Source of the DNA: Alphaproteobacteria bacterium UBA3768
GTDB lineage: Bacteria; Pseudomonadota; Alphaproteobacteria; CAAHEQ01; UBA3637
Reading direction: 5' to 3'
Assembly: GCA_002372315.1 (NCBI GenBank)
Contig: DFFU01000028.1
Span: 1-31,497 of the forward strand
Length of the DNA stretch: 31,497 nt
Within the stretch, counting starts at the first letter, position 1, and each line of letters opens with the position of its first letter. Both the position numbers and the translations under genes were made by a program. The notes beneath the pieces were generated by a model. The model did no database searches, was not told the DNA's origin, and saw only the letters and a program-made list of their open reading frames with translations. Of the stretch, positions 6,469-15,561 are shown piece after piece.

Positions 6469-8934
6469 ATGGCAAAAACGTCTTGTCCAACATGTCGTGA
6501 TGGTAAAATTACTGCAGATGATTTGAAACGTTTAATTGAATGGCATATTAAATATTCGCTGTCCAAGCAGGTATGCGAAGCACATAAAAGCCATCTGTTT
6601 ACAGCTTTAGCCTTAGCTGTACGTGATTTATGTATTGATCGGATGATGAGCACAGCAAAGCGACATAAAAAGGCAAAAAAACGTGTGTATTATTTATCCC
6701 TAGAATATTTACTAGGGCGATTACTGGACAATAACCTGATTAATTTTCAAATTAAAGAATTACTCCCCAAAATTCATTTGGATAGTAAATATCAACTGAC
6801 AGATGTGATTGATGAAGAAAAGGATCCTGCTTTAGGAAACGGTGGATTGGGACGTTTGGCTGCATGTATTTTAGATTCTATGGCAACATTAGATTTACCA
6901 GGATATGGTTATGGGATCAATTACCAATTTGGTCTTTTCAAACAGTACTTTGAAAATGGGTGGCAAAAAGAAAGGGCTGATTCTTGGTTGGAAACAGCTT
7001 CTCCTTGGCAAATTGAAAGGGCTGATCGTGCAAATGTTGTACAAATTGGTGGTGAAGTTGTTTATGATACCAAGGATGGCATGCGTTTCCCCAAGTGGGT
7101 CAATACCCGTCAAATCATTGGTGTTCCCTATGATATGCCGGTGGTGGGCTATGGCGGTAAGACAGTCAATTATTTACGCTTATTTGCGGCCAAATCCAGT
7201 AATACCTTAGATATTGAATTGTTTAACAAAGGTGGATATGTTGCCGCGGTAGAAGATAACATCAAAACTGAAACAATCTCAAAGGTGTTATATCCTTCTG
7301 ATGATATTGAACAAGGCAAAGAATTGCGCATTACACAGCAATATTTCTTTGTTTCGTGCGTGCTAAATGATATTATTCGACGGTTTTTAGAGGAAAAACT
7401 CCCCTTTGATGAGTTGCCCAATAAAGTCGTTTTACAACTCAATGATACGCATCCTACTTTAGCAATTGTTGAACTTATGCGTCTATTGATAGATGTATAT
7501 GGACTGGATTGGGACAAGGCGTGGCGAATTACACGTGGGTGTATGGCCTATACCAATCACACATTGCTGCCTGAAGCATTGGAAAAATGGCCTGTCAGCT
7601 TGTTTGAAAAACTTTTACCACGACATTTGCTGATTATTTATGAAATCAATGATTGGTTAATGCATGAGGTCAGAATTAAATATCCAGGAGATACAGCCAA
7701 AATGGCACGCATATCCCTTATTGAAGAGGCTGCAGAAAAACAAATAAGAATGGCAAATCTAGCTATCACAGGCAGTTTTTCAGTCAATGGGGTCGCCGAA
7801 ATTCACACAGAACTGTTAAAGCATCGCTTAGTTCCAGATTTTTATGATATGTGGCCAGAAAAATTCAATAACAAGACAAATGGAGTAACACCTCGTCGAT
7901 GGTTATTACAGGCCGACAGTACTTTATCGGCTTTCATTACGAAACACATTGGCAACAAATGGATTACCAATTTATCAGAACTTAAAAAATTAAAGACCTA
8001 TGCCAATGATACAAAAATATTAAAGGAATTGGACAATATTCAACAAAAAGCCAAGGAGAGATTGGCCACCTACATTCAAAAAACAATTGGGGTTAAAGTC
8101 AATACGAATGCCTTATTTGATTGTCAAGTTAAGCGTATTCATGAATACAAGCGCCAATTATTGAACGCCATGCATATTATGAATGAATACTTTGACATTA
8201 TTGAAAACAATCAAATGCCAACTGTTCCCAAAGTTTATATTTTCAGTGGTAAGGCAGCCCCCAGTTATAAAATGGCAAAATTGATTATTAAACTGATTAA
8301 TAATATGGCTGAAATCATCAATAATGACAAGCGCATCAAAGATATGATAAAGGTTGTCTTTATTCCGAATTATAATGTATCAGTGGCCGAAATTGTGATG
8401 CCCGCTGCAGACGTAAGTGAACAAATTTCTACTGCGGGCTATGAAGCATCTGGCACAGGTAATATGAAAATGACCTTAAATGGCGCTTTAACGGTGGGAA
8501 CATTGGATGGAGCCAATGTGGAAATTATGCGCGAAGTGGGAGAGGAAAACTTTTATTTGTTTGGCTTGACCGCCGAACAGGTGGCCGAGGCACATTTAAA
8601 CAAAACACATAAACCTTGGGATTATTATCATCAAGACAATCGCATTCAACGTATTATGGATTCCTTTCAAGATGGATTTTGGGCTGTTGATAAGGATGAT
8701 AAAGAAATCTTTATGCCAATTTTCCAAGACATTATGTTCAAGGATTTTTATATGATATTGGCTGATTTTGATGCTTATTGCAAAATTCATGAAAAAATTG
8801 CTAATGACTTTTTGGATCGAAAAACTTGGGTCAAAAAATCTTTGCTCAATACAGCAGGAGCTGGTATTTTTTCAATAGACAGAACCGTCAGCGAATACGC
8901 CAAAGATATTTGGCATATTAAGGAATCAAAATGA
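6469..8934 (+). CDS. glgP: Glycogen/maltodextrin phosphorylase
   Basis: Cleaves alpha-1,4-glucan with phosphate to glucose-1-phosphate, using pyridoxal phosphate. 821 residues, the usual bacterial length. The PLP lysine is K667 in SGTGNMK, followed by MTLNGALTVGTLDGANVE; the N-terminal half has EDPALGNGGLGRLAAC-type sequence (here EKDPALGNGGLGRLA, with LDSMATL after it), QLNDTHP and the NGVTPRRW segment. A small CPTC pair near the N-terminus (6-9) is an unusual extra. Start supported by AAGGGGAG eight bases ahead. No other glycogen gene is in the window. The last bases overlap trmB (ATGA), so the two are cotranscribed and translationally coupled. Confidence 0.95.
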   Translation: MAKTSCPTCRDGKITADDLKRLIEWHIKYSLSKQVCEAHKSHLFTALALAVRDLCIDRMMSTAKRHKKAKKRVYYLSLEYLLGRLLDNNLINFQIKELLPKIHLDSKYQLTDVIDEEKDPALGNGGLGRLAACILDSMATLDLPGYGYGINYQFGLFKQYFENGWQKERADSWLETASPWQIERADRANVVQIGGEVVYDTKDGMRFPKWVNTRQIIGVPYDMPVVGYGGKTVNYLRLFAAKSSNTLDIELFNKGGYVAAVEDNIKTETISKVLYPSDDIEQGKELRITQQYFFVSCVLNDIIRRFLEEKLPFDELPNKVVLQLNDTHPTLAIVELMRLLIDVYGLDWDKAWRITRGCMAYTNHTLLPEALEKWPVSLFEKLLPRHLLIIYEINDWLMHEVRIKYPGDTAKMARISLIEEAAEKQIRMANLAITGSFSVNGVAEIHTELLKHRLVPDFYDMWPEKFNNKTNGVTPRRWLLQADSTLSAFITKHIGNKWITNLSELKKLKTYANDTKILKELDNIQQKAKERLATYIQKTIGVKVNTNALFDCQVKRIHEYKRQLLNAMHIMNEYFDIIENNQMPTVPKVYIFSGKAAPSYKMAKLIIKLINNMAEIINNDKRIKDMIKVVFIPNYNVSVAEIVMPAADVSEQISTAGYEASGTGNMKMTLNGALTVGTLDGANVEIMREVGEENFYLFGLTAEQVAEAHLNKTHKPWDYYHQDNRIQRIMDSFQDGFWAVDKDDKEIFMPIFQDIMFKDFYMILADFDAYCKIHEKIANDFLDRKTWVKKSLLNTAGAGIFSIDRTVSEYAKDIWHIKESK

Positions 8935-9677
8935 AGACAGACACAATTCGTTTTTTTGGTCGAAGAAAAGGCAAAGCAATTACAGGCATTCGAGCCAAGA
9001 TGTTAGAAGAGTGGTTACCCCAATTAACTCCAAAGATACCCGCACGTGGAAAAATCAAACTTTCTTTTGGAATCAAACCAGAAAAATTAGTTTTAGAGGT
9101 TGGTTTCGGTGGGGGAGAGCATTTAGCTGAATTAGCCAAACGTAATCCAATGACAGGATTTTTAGGTGCAGAAGTTTTTTTAAATGGTGTTGCTTCATTG
9201 ATGGCCCATTTAAATGGCTCACACCAATCGGGAACAGGAAAATTGGAATTAGAGAAAGAACGTGTGGATAATATTCGCATTTGGCCCGAAGACATTCGGT
9301 TACTATTTGATAAACTACCTGATGCCTTATTTGATGAAATTTATGTGCTGTATCCAGATCCTTGGCCTAAAAAACGCCATGCTCAAAGACGCTTTATTAA
9401 CGATGAAAATATTCCTGTTTTATGGCGATTATTAAAACCTAAGGGTAAAGTTTTTTTGGCAACGGATGTGGCTCAATATGCTGAATGGGCTATTCAGAGA
9501 ATGGATGAAAGTCATCTTTTTAATCAAATAAAAAAAGATACTAAAACCCCACCCAAGGGTTGGATTTCTACACGCTATGAACAAAAAGGATTAAAAGCAG
9601 GACGCCAACCCAACTATATGATTTTTCAAAAAAAAGATAAAAAAGTAAAAAAGTGCTTGACGAACGCAAAAAAATAA
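8931..9677 (+). CDS. trmB: tRNA (guanine-N7)-methyltransferase
   Basis: Methylates G46 of tRNAs with S-adenosylmethionine. 248 residues. The N-terminus has FFGRRKGK, common in alphaproteobacterial TrmB; the SAM-binding motif I is LEVGFGGGEH (55-64), and the diagnostic PDPWPKKRHAQRRF lies at 142-155. The C-terminal tail after about residue 236 is a lysine-rich extension (KKDKKVKK). It starts within the glgP stop (4-nt overlap) and depends on the glgP promoter as far as can be seen. Confidence 0.95.
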   Translation: MKTDTIRFFGRRKGKAITGIRAKMLEEWLPQLTPKIPARGKIKLSFGIKPEKLVLEVGFGGGEHLAELAKRNPMTGFLGAEVFLNGVASLMAHLNGSHQSGTGKLELEKERVDNIRIWPEDIRLLFDKLPDALFDEIYVLYPDPWPKKRHAQRRFINDENIPVLWRLLKPKGKVFLATDVAQYAEWAIQRMDESHLFNQIKKDTKTPPKGWISTRYEQKGLKAGRQPNYMIFQKKDKKVKKCLTNAKK

Positions 9678-9708
9678 GCCATTATCAAACGGGAAGGAGA
9701 TTAAAATC

Positions 9709-10014
9709 ATGAATTATAAGATGGCAAACTTGAAAAATGGTAAAGAGGTTTTGATTTCAGGATCCTTTACATTCCGTGATCATGACACCTTTTTTGAAGT
9801 TGTTTCTATGATTAAAACAGGCTATGAAAAGCGTGTTGTTTTAAATATGTCTGAATGTGAATTTTTGGATTCTGCAGCCTTGGGTATGTTGGTAATTGCC
9901 CATGATGAAGCTGTTGCCAAGAAAGTCAATTTGGTCATTAAAGGGGTTCAGGGCAAGGTAAAAGATGTGTTGTATGCGGCACGTTTTGATACGTTGTATG
10001 AATTTGAAGATTAA
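9709..10014 (+). CDS. STAS-domain protein (anti-sigma-factor antagonist type)
   Basis: A 101-residue single STAS domain. Strand-helix order fits: EVLISGSFTFRD, then RVVLNMSECEFLDSAALGML (42-61). S55 in DSAALG is at the position phosphorylated by serine kinases in SpoIIAA-type proteins. The ribosome site AAGGAG is nine bases ahead. No anti-sigma kinase or phosphatase is nearby, so its partner is unknown; single STAS proteins also act in phospholipid transport (MlaB-like) or chemosensory pathways. The next gene starts directly after its stop codon. Confidence 0.85.
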   Translation: MNYKMANLKNGKEVLISGSFTFRDHDTFFEVVSMIKTGYEKRVVLNMSECEFLDSAALGMLVIAHDEAVAKKVNLVIKGVQGKVKDVLYAARFDTLYEFED

Positions 10015-10311
10015 ATGGAACAAGAAAATAATTTCAATATCCTAAAAAATGGGGTGGGACATTTGATGATTTTGATTCACGCGCGTATGTCGGGTGTTTC
10101 TAAACCTTATCTGATTTACGATGGTGGTCAAAAAGCCTGTTTGTATCGCAGTGAAAAAAATCCTGTTTTATTAAATTACATTCATCCTGCCATTCGTGCG
10201 GATTTAAAAAAGCAAAAAGGTGTTTTGGTTGTTGAAGCCAATGACGGAGCCATAGTGCGTGAATATAGATCTTCTGTTCAAGTTGTTGAATCAATGCCCC
10301 CTATGCAGTAA
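10015..10311 (+). CDS. Hypothetical protein coupled to the STAS gene
   Basis: Not recognised. 98 residues, no signal peptide or membrane segment. It begins with the ATG that directly abuts the STAS stop codon and has no ribosome site of its own beyond what lies in the STAS 3' end, so translation is probably coupled and the two products may act together (inference). The middle contains KPYLIYDGGQKACLYRS and a hydrophobic-strand segment KGVLVVEAN, suggesting a small alpha/beta or beta fold. Confidence 0.7.
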   Translation: MEQENNFNILKNGVGHLMILIHARMSGVSKPYLIYDGGQKACLYRSEKNPVLLNYIHPAIRADLKKQKGVLVVEANDGAIVREYRSSVQVVESMPPMQ

Positions 10312-10336
10312 AAAGTTTTCTTTTTTTGAAAATTTT
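10312..10336 (+). terminator. Weak AT-rich terminator-like hairpin
   Basis: AAAGTTTTC (10312-10320) can pair with GAAAATTTT (10328-10336) across a T7 loop just after the stop codon. The stem is AT only apart from one G-C and one G-T pair. Confidence 0.35.
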
Positions 10337-10350
10337 ATTGATAATAACTC

Positions 10351-10379
10351 TTGACTTATCTGTTTTTTTTCGCTATAAT
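10351..10379 (+). promoter_or_regulatory. Main promoter of the rimP-nusA-ylxR-infB operon
   Basis: TTGACT at 10351-10356, 17-base spacer, TATAAT at 10374-10379. Transcription should start near 10386, giving a leader of about 65 nt that contains a terminator-like hairpin. Confidence 0.85.
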
Positions 10380-10407
10380 GCGTTTAAACTTTCTGAAATT
10401 TTAGAGG

Positions 10408-10435
10408 GTGGGACTTGAGAAAGCCCCACTTTTTT
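10408..10435 (+). terminator. Attenuator-like hairpin in the rimP leader
   Basis: GTGGG-A-CTT / AAG-C-CCCAC with a GAGA loop, followed by six T's, sits between the operon promoter and rimP. It has every feature of an intrinsic terminator, so transcription of the operon is probably attenuated here; NusA feedback is a known possibility for such leaders. A TTG inside this hairpin is in frame with rimP but is not a start. Confidence 0.75.
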
Positions 10436-10450
10436 AACAAAGGAAACAAT

Positions 10451-10933
10451 ATGGAACTAATTGAAAAAGTAACAAACGCCGTAGAACCAGCCCTAAATGA
10501 TATGGGGTATGATTTGGTACGCATATCCGTGCAGGGCACAACTTTACAAACTCTGCAAATCATGGCTGAGCGTAAGGATCGTCGCGATATGACTGTTGAT
10601 GATTGTTCAAAGATTAGTCAAACTGCCAGTGCTTTATTGGATATTGCAGATCCTTTTGCCAGCAAATGGGTGTTGGAAGTTTCTTCCCCTGGTATTGATC
10701 GACCATTGGTAAAACCTGCTGATTATGAACGTTTTTCTGGTGAACAAGCTAAAATTGAATTAGCACATGAAATAAATGGTCGCCGCCGTTTCAAAGGCAT
10801 TTTAAAAGGTTTCAAAGATGGCTATGTTCAAATGGATTTTGAAGGTCAAGTCATTCAATTGCCCTTTAATGATATTGATAAAGCAAAATTGACTTTTCCT
10901 GAAAATATTTTTAACAACAAAAAAGGAGTATAA
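10451..10933 (+). CDS. rimP: Ribosome maturation factor RimP
   Basis: Assists assembly of the 30S subunit. 160 residues: N-terminal domain with ALNDMGYDLVRISVQG and LQIMAER, then DDCSKISQTASALLDIADP, the signature LEVSSPGIDRPL (near 77-88), and a C-terminal SH3-like beta domain with FKGILKGFKDGYVQM. The ATG at 10451 follows AAAGGAAAC; an upstream in-frame TTG lies within the leader hairpin. It is the first gene of the operon; the nusA ribosome site AAAGGAG lies in its 3' end. Confidence 0.95.
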   Translation: MELIEKVTNAVEPALNDMGYDLVRISVQGTTLQTLQIMAERKDRRDMTVDDCSKISQTASALLDIADPFASKWVLEVSSPGIDRPLVKPADYERFSGEQAKIELAHEINGRRRFKGILKGFKDGYVQMDFEGQVIQLPFNDIDKAKLTFPENIFNNKKGV

Positions 10934-10937
10934 TAAT

Positions 10938-12455
10938 ATGCAAAACGCAACCTTACCCAGACCCGAACTCATTCAAATGGCTGATGTATTAGCTCATGAA
11001 AAAGCCATCGACAAACTTGCTGTTTTACATGCGATGGAAGATGGTATTTCCAAAGCAGGACGCAGTAAATATGGTCCAGAATACGATATTCGTACACATA
11101 TCAATCCAGATGATGGCGCCATTGAAATGGTACGTGTCATGACTGTTGTGGAAACAGTGGAAGATGAATTTAAACAAATTTCTTTGGCCGAAGCTCGAAA
11201 ATCCAATAAATTTGCTAAGGTTGGTGAGGAAATTGTAGACCCTCTTCCCCCCATGGATTTTGGTCGCATTGCAGCCCAAACAGCCCGTCAAGTAATCATG
11301 CAAAAGGTGCGTGATGCTGAACGCAGTCAACAATATGAAGCCATGAAGGATAAAAAAGGGCAAATTGTTCACGGATTGGTTAAACGTGTAGAAGCTGGCA
11401 ATTTAATTGTGGAAGTGGGACACACAGAAACACTGTTACGCCGTGATGAATTGATTCCCAGAGAATCTTATCGTGTAGGTGATCGTATACGTGCTTTGGT
11501 TTTGGATGTACGCCCTGAAGTCAGAGGACCTCAAGTTTTTTTAACACGTTCACATCCCGATTTTGTAACAGCTTTATTTAAAGCAGAAGTTCCTGAAGTT
11601 TATGACGGAACTATTGAGATTAAGGCAGTTTCCCGTGATGCGGGTTCGCGTTCCAAAATTGCTGTCTATTCTTCAGATTCCACAGTTGATGCCCGTGGTG
11701 CCTGTATTGGTATGCGTGGTGTTCGTGTACAAGCAGTCAGTACCGAATTGCAAGGTGAAAAAATTGATGTGGTCACTTGGTCGGCTGATCCTGCTACCTT
11801 TATCATCAATGCTTTGGCCCCCAATGAAGTGTTAAAGATTGTGATTGATGAAGAAAACAAGAATGTGGAAGTCGTGATGAATGAAGATCAACTTTCTTTG
11901 GCTATTGGCCGCCGCGGTCAAAATATTCGTTTAGTCAGCCAATTGACAGGTTGGCATATTGATATGATGACTGAAGCCCAAGAGGCAGAACATCGTCAGA
12001 ATGAAACAAAAGAACGTGTTGATTTGTTTATGTCAGCTTTGGATATCGATGACATGATGGCACATTTATTGATTCAAGAAGGTTTTGCCACCGTTGAAGA
12101 TATTGCCTATATCGCTTTGGATGAATTGACTTCTATCGAAGGTTTTGATGAAACACTTGCCAATGAATTACAAAATCGTGCCAAAGCTTATTTGGTTGCC
12201 AAGGAAGCCAAAATTGCCGAAAAATTAAAAGAGTTAAAACTCGCCAAAGATTTAACTGAATTTGAAGGCTTGGATAAAGAATTATTGGTTAAACTCGGTG
12301 AAAAAGGAATCAAAACTTTGGATGATTTGGCTGATTTAGCCAGTGATGAATTGATGGAAATTGCTGGCAACATGAATGAAAAACAAGCAAATGAGCTGAT
12401 TATGAAAGCTCGGGAGCATTGGTTCAGTAATGAAACGGTACAACCACAAAAATAA
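10938..12455 (+). CDS. nusA: Transcription termination/antitermination protein NusA
   Basis: Binds RNA polymerase and nascent RNA to control pausing, termination and antitermination. 505 residues: N-terminal polymerase-binding domain, S1 domain (roughly 135-200, GLVKRVEAGNLIVEVG), two KH domains (VYDGTIEIKAVSRDAGSRSK..DARGACIGMRG and EDQLSLAIGRRGQNIRLVSQ), and two acidic C-terminal repeats with helix-hairpin-helix character (ATVEDIAYIALDELTSIEGF; IKTLDDLADLASDELMEIAG). These repeats are usual in proteobacterial NusA. Start backed by AAAGGAG. It overlaps ylxR by 26 bases. Confidence 0.97.
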   Translation: MQNATLPRPELIQMADVLAHEKAIDKLAVLHAMEDGISKAGRSKYGPEYDIRTHINPDDGAIEMVRVMTVVETVEDEFKQISLAEARKSNKFAKVGEEIVDPLPPMDFGRIAAQTARQVIMQKVRDAERSQQYEAMKDKKGQIVHGLVKRVEAGNLIVEVGHTETLLRRDELIPRESYRVGDRIRALVLDVRPEVRGPQVFLTRSHPDFVTALFKAEVPEVYDGTIEIKAVSRDAGSRSKIAVYSSDSTVDARGACIGMRGVRVQAVSTELQGEKIDVVTWSADPATFIINALAPNEVLKIVIDEENKNVEVVMNEDQLSLAIGRRGQNIRLVSQLTGWHIDMMTEAQEAEHRQNETKERVDLFMSALDIDDMMAHLLIQEGFATVEDIAYIALDELTSIEGFDETLANELQNRAKAYLVAKEAKIAEKLKELKLAKDLTEFEGLDKELLVKLGEKGIKTLDDLADLASDELMEIAGNMNEKQANELIMKAREHWFSNETVQPQK

Positions 12456-12771
12456 AAACCCAAAAACAGTTGTTGGAACACGCACCTGTTTTGTTTGCAA
12501 AACAATCGCTCCACGGGAACAAATGTTGCGTTTCGTGGGGCGACGGGGGGAAACTGTTCGATTTGATGCGCGGGAAATTCTTTCAGGGCGAGGAATGTGG
12601 TTACACGCCAACTGCGAATGTTTAAAAAAAGCCATTGAAAAACGTATTTTCTTCAAGGCCGCCAAAGGAACGGTCAAAATTCCCGAAAACTTAATGGATG
12701 ATGTGGTCAGTCAATTGGCTCATTATCCCGAAAAACTAAGCCTTTTTAATCAAGGAGGAATCCATGAGTGA
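12430..12771 (+). CDS. ylxR: YlxR/RnpM family RNA-binding protein (DUF448)
   Basis: 113 residues of the YlxR family, whose Bacillus member (RnpM) binds RNase P RNA. Seen: TRTCFVCK with CxxC (20-23) followed by PREQMLRFV, the family motif GRGMW with HANCECLKKAIEKRIFFKAAKG. In many alphaproteobacteria this gene sits between nusA and infB, as here. It starts inside the nusA 3' end (26-nt overlap) and its end overlaps infB by 8 nt, so all three are tightly coupled. The protein is basic, as expected for RNA binding. Confidence 0.9.
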   Translation: MKRYNHKNKNPKTVVGTRTCFVCKTIAPREQMLRFVGRRGETVRFDAREILSGRGMWLHANCECLKKAIEKRIFFKAAKGTVKIPENLMDDVVSQLAHYPEKLSLFNQGGIHE

Positions 12772-15157
12772 AAAATTAACTTTATCCGGAAAAACATTGT
12801 CTTTGGGAGGTACTCTGCGTCCCAATATGGGGGCACGCACTGGCGTTCAAGTAGAAGTTAGAAAGCAACGTCGTGTAATTACACCAGAGCAAAAACCAAC
12901 CCAATTATCCGAAAATGCTGCCCAAAAAATCAAATTATTGCAAGAAGCACAGAAGGTGGCTGAACATGCTAAACAATTGGAGATGGAACGCAAGGCTAAA
13001 GAGGAAAAAGCCCGTCAAGAAGCAGAGCGAAAGGCTGTTGCTGAGGCTAGACGTCAAGCTGAACAAAATGAAAAATTAGCCCAACAGGAAAGAATAGAAT
13101 CCACCCAAAACTATGGCGATAAAAAACGCAACGACGATGATGATGACGAGCTTTCCCATAAAAAACAAAAAGAATTTGAACAAATGATGAATAAAAACAA
13201 ATCATCTTTTGAACAAAAACGTCAAGGTAAAGTGAATTTGAATGCCTATAAGCAATATCAACCTACAGATGACGAAGAAGATGATGAAAATGGACCTCAT
13301 CACCACAGGCGTTCATTGGCATCCATTAAACGTGCCCGTGAAAAACAGTACCAAAAATTCTTAAACGCCCAAAAAGGCCCTGCTGAAAAAGTGATACATG
13401 ACGTAATTATTCCCGAAACAATTACTGTGCAAGAATTGGCTTCTCGCATGGCTGAAAAAGGGGCTGATGTTGTTAAAACCTTAATGAAAATGGGTATGAT
13501 GGTCACTATTAACCAAACTATTGATGCTGATACAGCCGAATTAGTTGTAACCGAAATGGGTCATCGTGTTAAACAGCGTGTTGCCGAATCTGATGTTGAG
13601 AATGTATTAAAACGTGAAGAAATACCAACTGATCAATATTTACCCCGTCCTCCTGTTGTTACGGTCATGGGACATGTGGATCATGGTAAGACATCATTGT
13701 TGGACGCTTTGCGCTCTACGCATGTAGCCACAGGAGAAGCCGGTGGTATTACACAACATATTGGGGCTTATCAAGTCGTATTAGCTGATGGTCAAAAAAT
13801 TACCTTTATTGATACACCTGGACATGAAGCCTTTACAGCCATGCGTGCGCGTGGTGCACAGATCACAGATATTGTGGTATTGGTTGTGGCGGCCAATGAC
13901 AGTGTCATGCCCCAAACAATTGAAGCTATTCACCATGCACAAGCGGCTAAAGTTCCTTTAATCGTGGCCATCAATAAAATTGATATGCCTGGAGCAAACC
14001 CACAAAAAGTGCGTACAGATTTATTGCAACATGGTGTGGCGGTGGAATCCATGGGTGGCGATGTATTGGAAGTGGAAGTTTCTGCCAAACAAAAATTAAA
14101 CTTAGACAAATTGGTGGAAGCTATTTTATTACAAGCTGAAATGTTGGATTTAAAGGCTCCGCAAGTAGGACCTGCCGAAGGTGTTGTTGTGGAAGCACGC
14201 ATGGACAAGGGGCGTGGCTCTGTGGCAACCGTTTTGATGAAAACAGGGACATTGCATATTGGCGATGTTTTTGTAACAGGTCAACAATGGGGACGTGTCA
14301 GGTCATTAACCAACGCTAAAGAAGAGAGATTGACAACCGCTGTACCGGCACAACCTGTGGAAGTTGTTGGGTTGAATGGCACACCATCGGCTGGGGATGA
14401 CTTTGTGGTGGTAGCTGATGAAAATACGGCACGTGAAATTTCCGCTTATCGTGGGCGTAAAGCACGTGAACTATTAAACATCAAGCGTTTGGGTGGAACG
14501 GAAGGCTTGCTGGCCAAAATTAAGGCGGGCGAGATGAAAGAAGTACCTGTGTTGATCAAAGCTGATGTACAAGGTTCAGTAGAAGCTTTAGTGGGTATCC
14601 TGTCCAAAATTAAAAATGATGAAGTCAAGGTCAATATCATGCATGCCGCAGTGGGTGCTATCAATGAAACAGATGTTACTTTGGCCCGTGCCAGTAATGC
14701 TATTGTCATTGGTTTTAACGTACGTGCCAACCCTGGCGCCCGTGATATTGCTAAGCGTGATGGTGTGGATATTCGTTATTATTCCATTGTCTATGATGTG
14801 GCTGATGATATGAAGAAGGCTGTGGAAGGATTGCTGACACCCGAAGAAAATGAAAAATTGTTGGGACATGCCGAAATTCGTCAGGTCATTTCTATTTCTA
14901 AGGTGGGTAAGATTGCCGGCTGTATGGTCACGGATGGTTTGATTAAACGCGGATCTAAGGTACGCTTGTTGCGCGATAATGTGGTGATCTTTACGGGTGA
15001 TTTGGATCAACTCAAGCGCATGAAAGATGATGTCAAAGAAGTCAAAGAAGGCTTTGAATGCGGTGTCAAGTTGGCCAAGTATGATGATATCAAAGTGGGC
15101 GATGTGATTGAATCTTTTGAAATGGAAAAAACAGCCGTCAAATTCGTGGCAAATTAA
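12764..15157 (+). CDS. infB: Translation initiation factor IF-2
   Basis: GTPase that places initiator tRNA on the 30S subunit. 797 residues. The N-terminus (KLTLSGKTLSLGG) is the IF2-associated segment; a charged Lys/Glu/Gln coiled-coil-like linker (about 45-200) contains an acidic DDDDD patch; an IF2_N domain follows (ITVQELASRMAEKGADVVKTL). The G domain has GHVDHGKT (303-310), DTPGHEAF, NKID, then domains II-IV including GKIAGCMVTDG. Ribosome site AAGGAGG lies within ylxR. It has the same operon partners as in other bacteria, but the usual downstream rbfA and truB are absent. Confidence 0.97.
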   Translation: MSEKLTLSGKTLSLGGTLRPNMGARTGVQVEVRKQRRVITPEQKPTQLSENAAQKIKLLQEAQKVAEHAKQLEMERKAKEEKARQEAERKAVAEARRQAEQNEKLAQQERIESTQNYGDKKRNDDDDDELSHKKQKEFEQMMNKNKSSFEQKRQGKVNLNAYKQYQPTDDEEDDENGPHHHRRSLASIKRAREKQYQKFLNAQKGPAEKVIHDVIIPETITVQELASRMAEKGADVVKTLMKMGMMVTINQTIDADTAELVVTEMGHRVKQRVAESDVENVLKREEIPTDQYLPRPPVVTVMGHVDHGKTSLLDALRSTHVATGEAGGITQHIGAYQVVLADGQKITFIDTPGHEAFTAMRARGAQITDIVVLVVAANDSVMPQTIEAIHHAQAAKVPLIVAINKIDMPGANPQKVRTDLLQHGVAVESMGGDVLEVEVSAKQKLNLDKLVEAILLQAEMLDLKAPQVGPAEGVVVEARMDKGRGSVATVLMKTGTLHIGDVFVTGQQWGRVRSLTNAKEERLTTAVPAQPVEVVGLNGTPSAGDDFVVVADENTAREISAYRGRKARELLNIKRLGGTEGLLAKIKAGEMKEVPVLIKADVQGSVEALVGILSKIKNDEVKVNIMHAAVGAINETDVTLARASNAIVIGFNVRANPGARDIAKRDGVDIRYYSIVYDVADDMKKAVEGLLTPEENEKLLGHAEIRQVISISKVGKIAGCMVTDGLIKRGSKVRLLRDNVVIFTGDLDQLKRMKDDVKEVKEGFECGVKLAKYDDIKVGDVIESFEMEKTAVKFVAN

Positions 15158-15169
15158 AGGAAGTACTTT

Positions 15170-15557
15170 ATGACAAATGAAGAATTAGCAAAGCATTGGG
15201 GCGTGTCATTGCAAGAGGTCAAAAACATTTCTGATTTTATGAATACGCATTATTACATAACTGTTGGCTGCCATAAAAAAACAAAACTTTGGCATGGATT
15301 TGTTTGAAATAACCGATGAGGAAGGCACCCTTCCCCGTGAAGTACTCAGGACAAAGGGGTTTGAATCTGAATTAGGATCTATCCAATATTGGAATAAAAC
15401 AGTAGATCAATTCAAAATGCCCAAAATCAGAGCGGAAAAATTGTTAAATGTACCCCTGAATGCTTATAAAACCTTAAATGGAATTCCGGTACCTGTATGC
15501 GTTGCCGAACGGCATATTGTATCCATTTGGCGTGATAAAGAACATACAAAGGTCTAA
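15170..15557 (+). pseudogene. Small gene split by a poly-A frameshift, unknown function
   Basis: Two overlapping frames read as one protein. The first (15170-15307, ATG with AAAGGAAG ahead, just after infB) gives 45 residues and enters the stop TGA at 15305. The second is open from 15261 to the stop at 15557 and has no well-placed start (TTG 15264 or ATG 15294). A run of seven A's at 15275-15281 lies where the frames must join; with six A's the reading continues through HKKQNFGMDLFEITDEEG to a protein of about 128 residues. So this is a recent frameshift, a sequencing error, or a gene rescued by slippage. Product not recognised. Alternatively, two coupled small genes. Confidence 0.55.
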
Positions 15558-15561
15558 AAGT

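Noticed and set aside
14588..15010. 140-residue ORF antisense to infB
   Set aside because: Shadow of a conserved gene; composition rich in Asn, Ile and His as expected from reverse reading.
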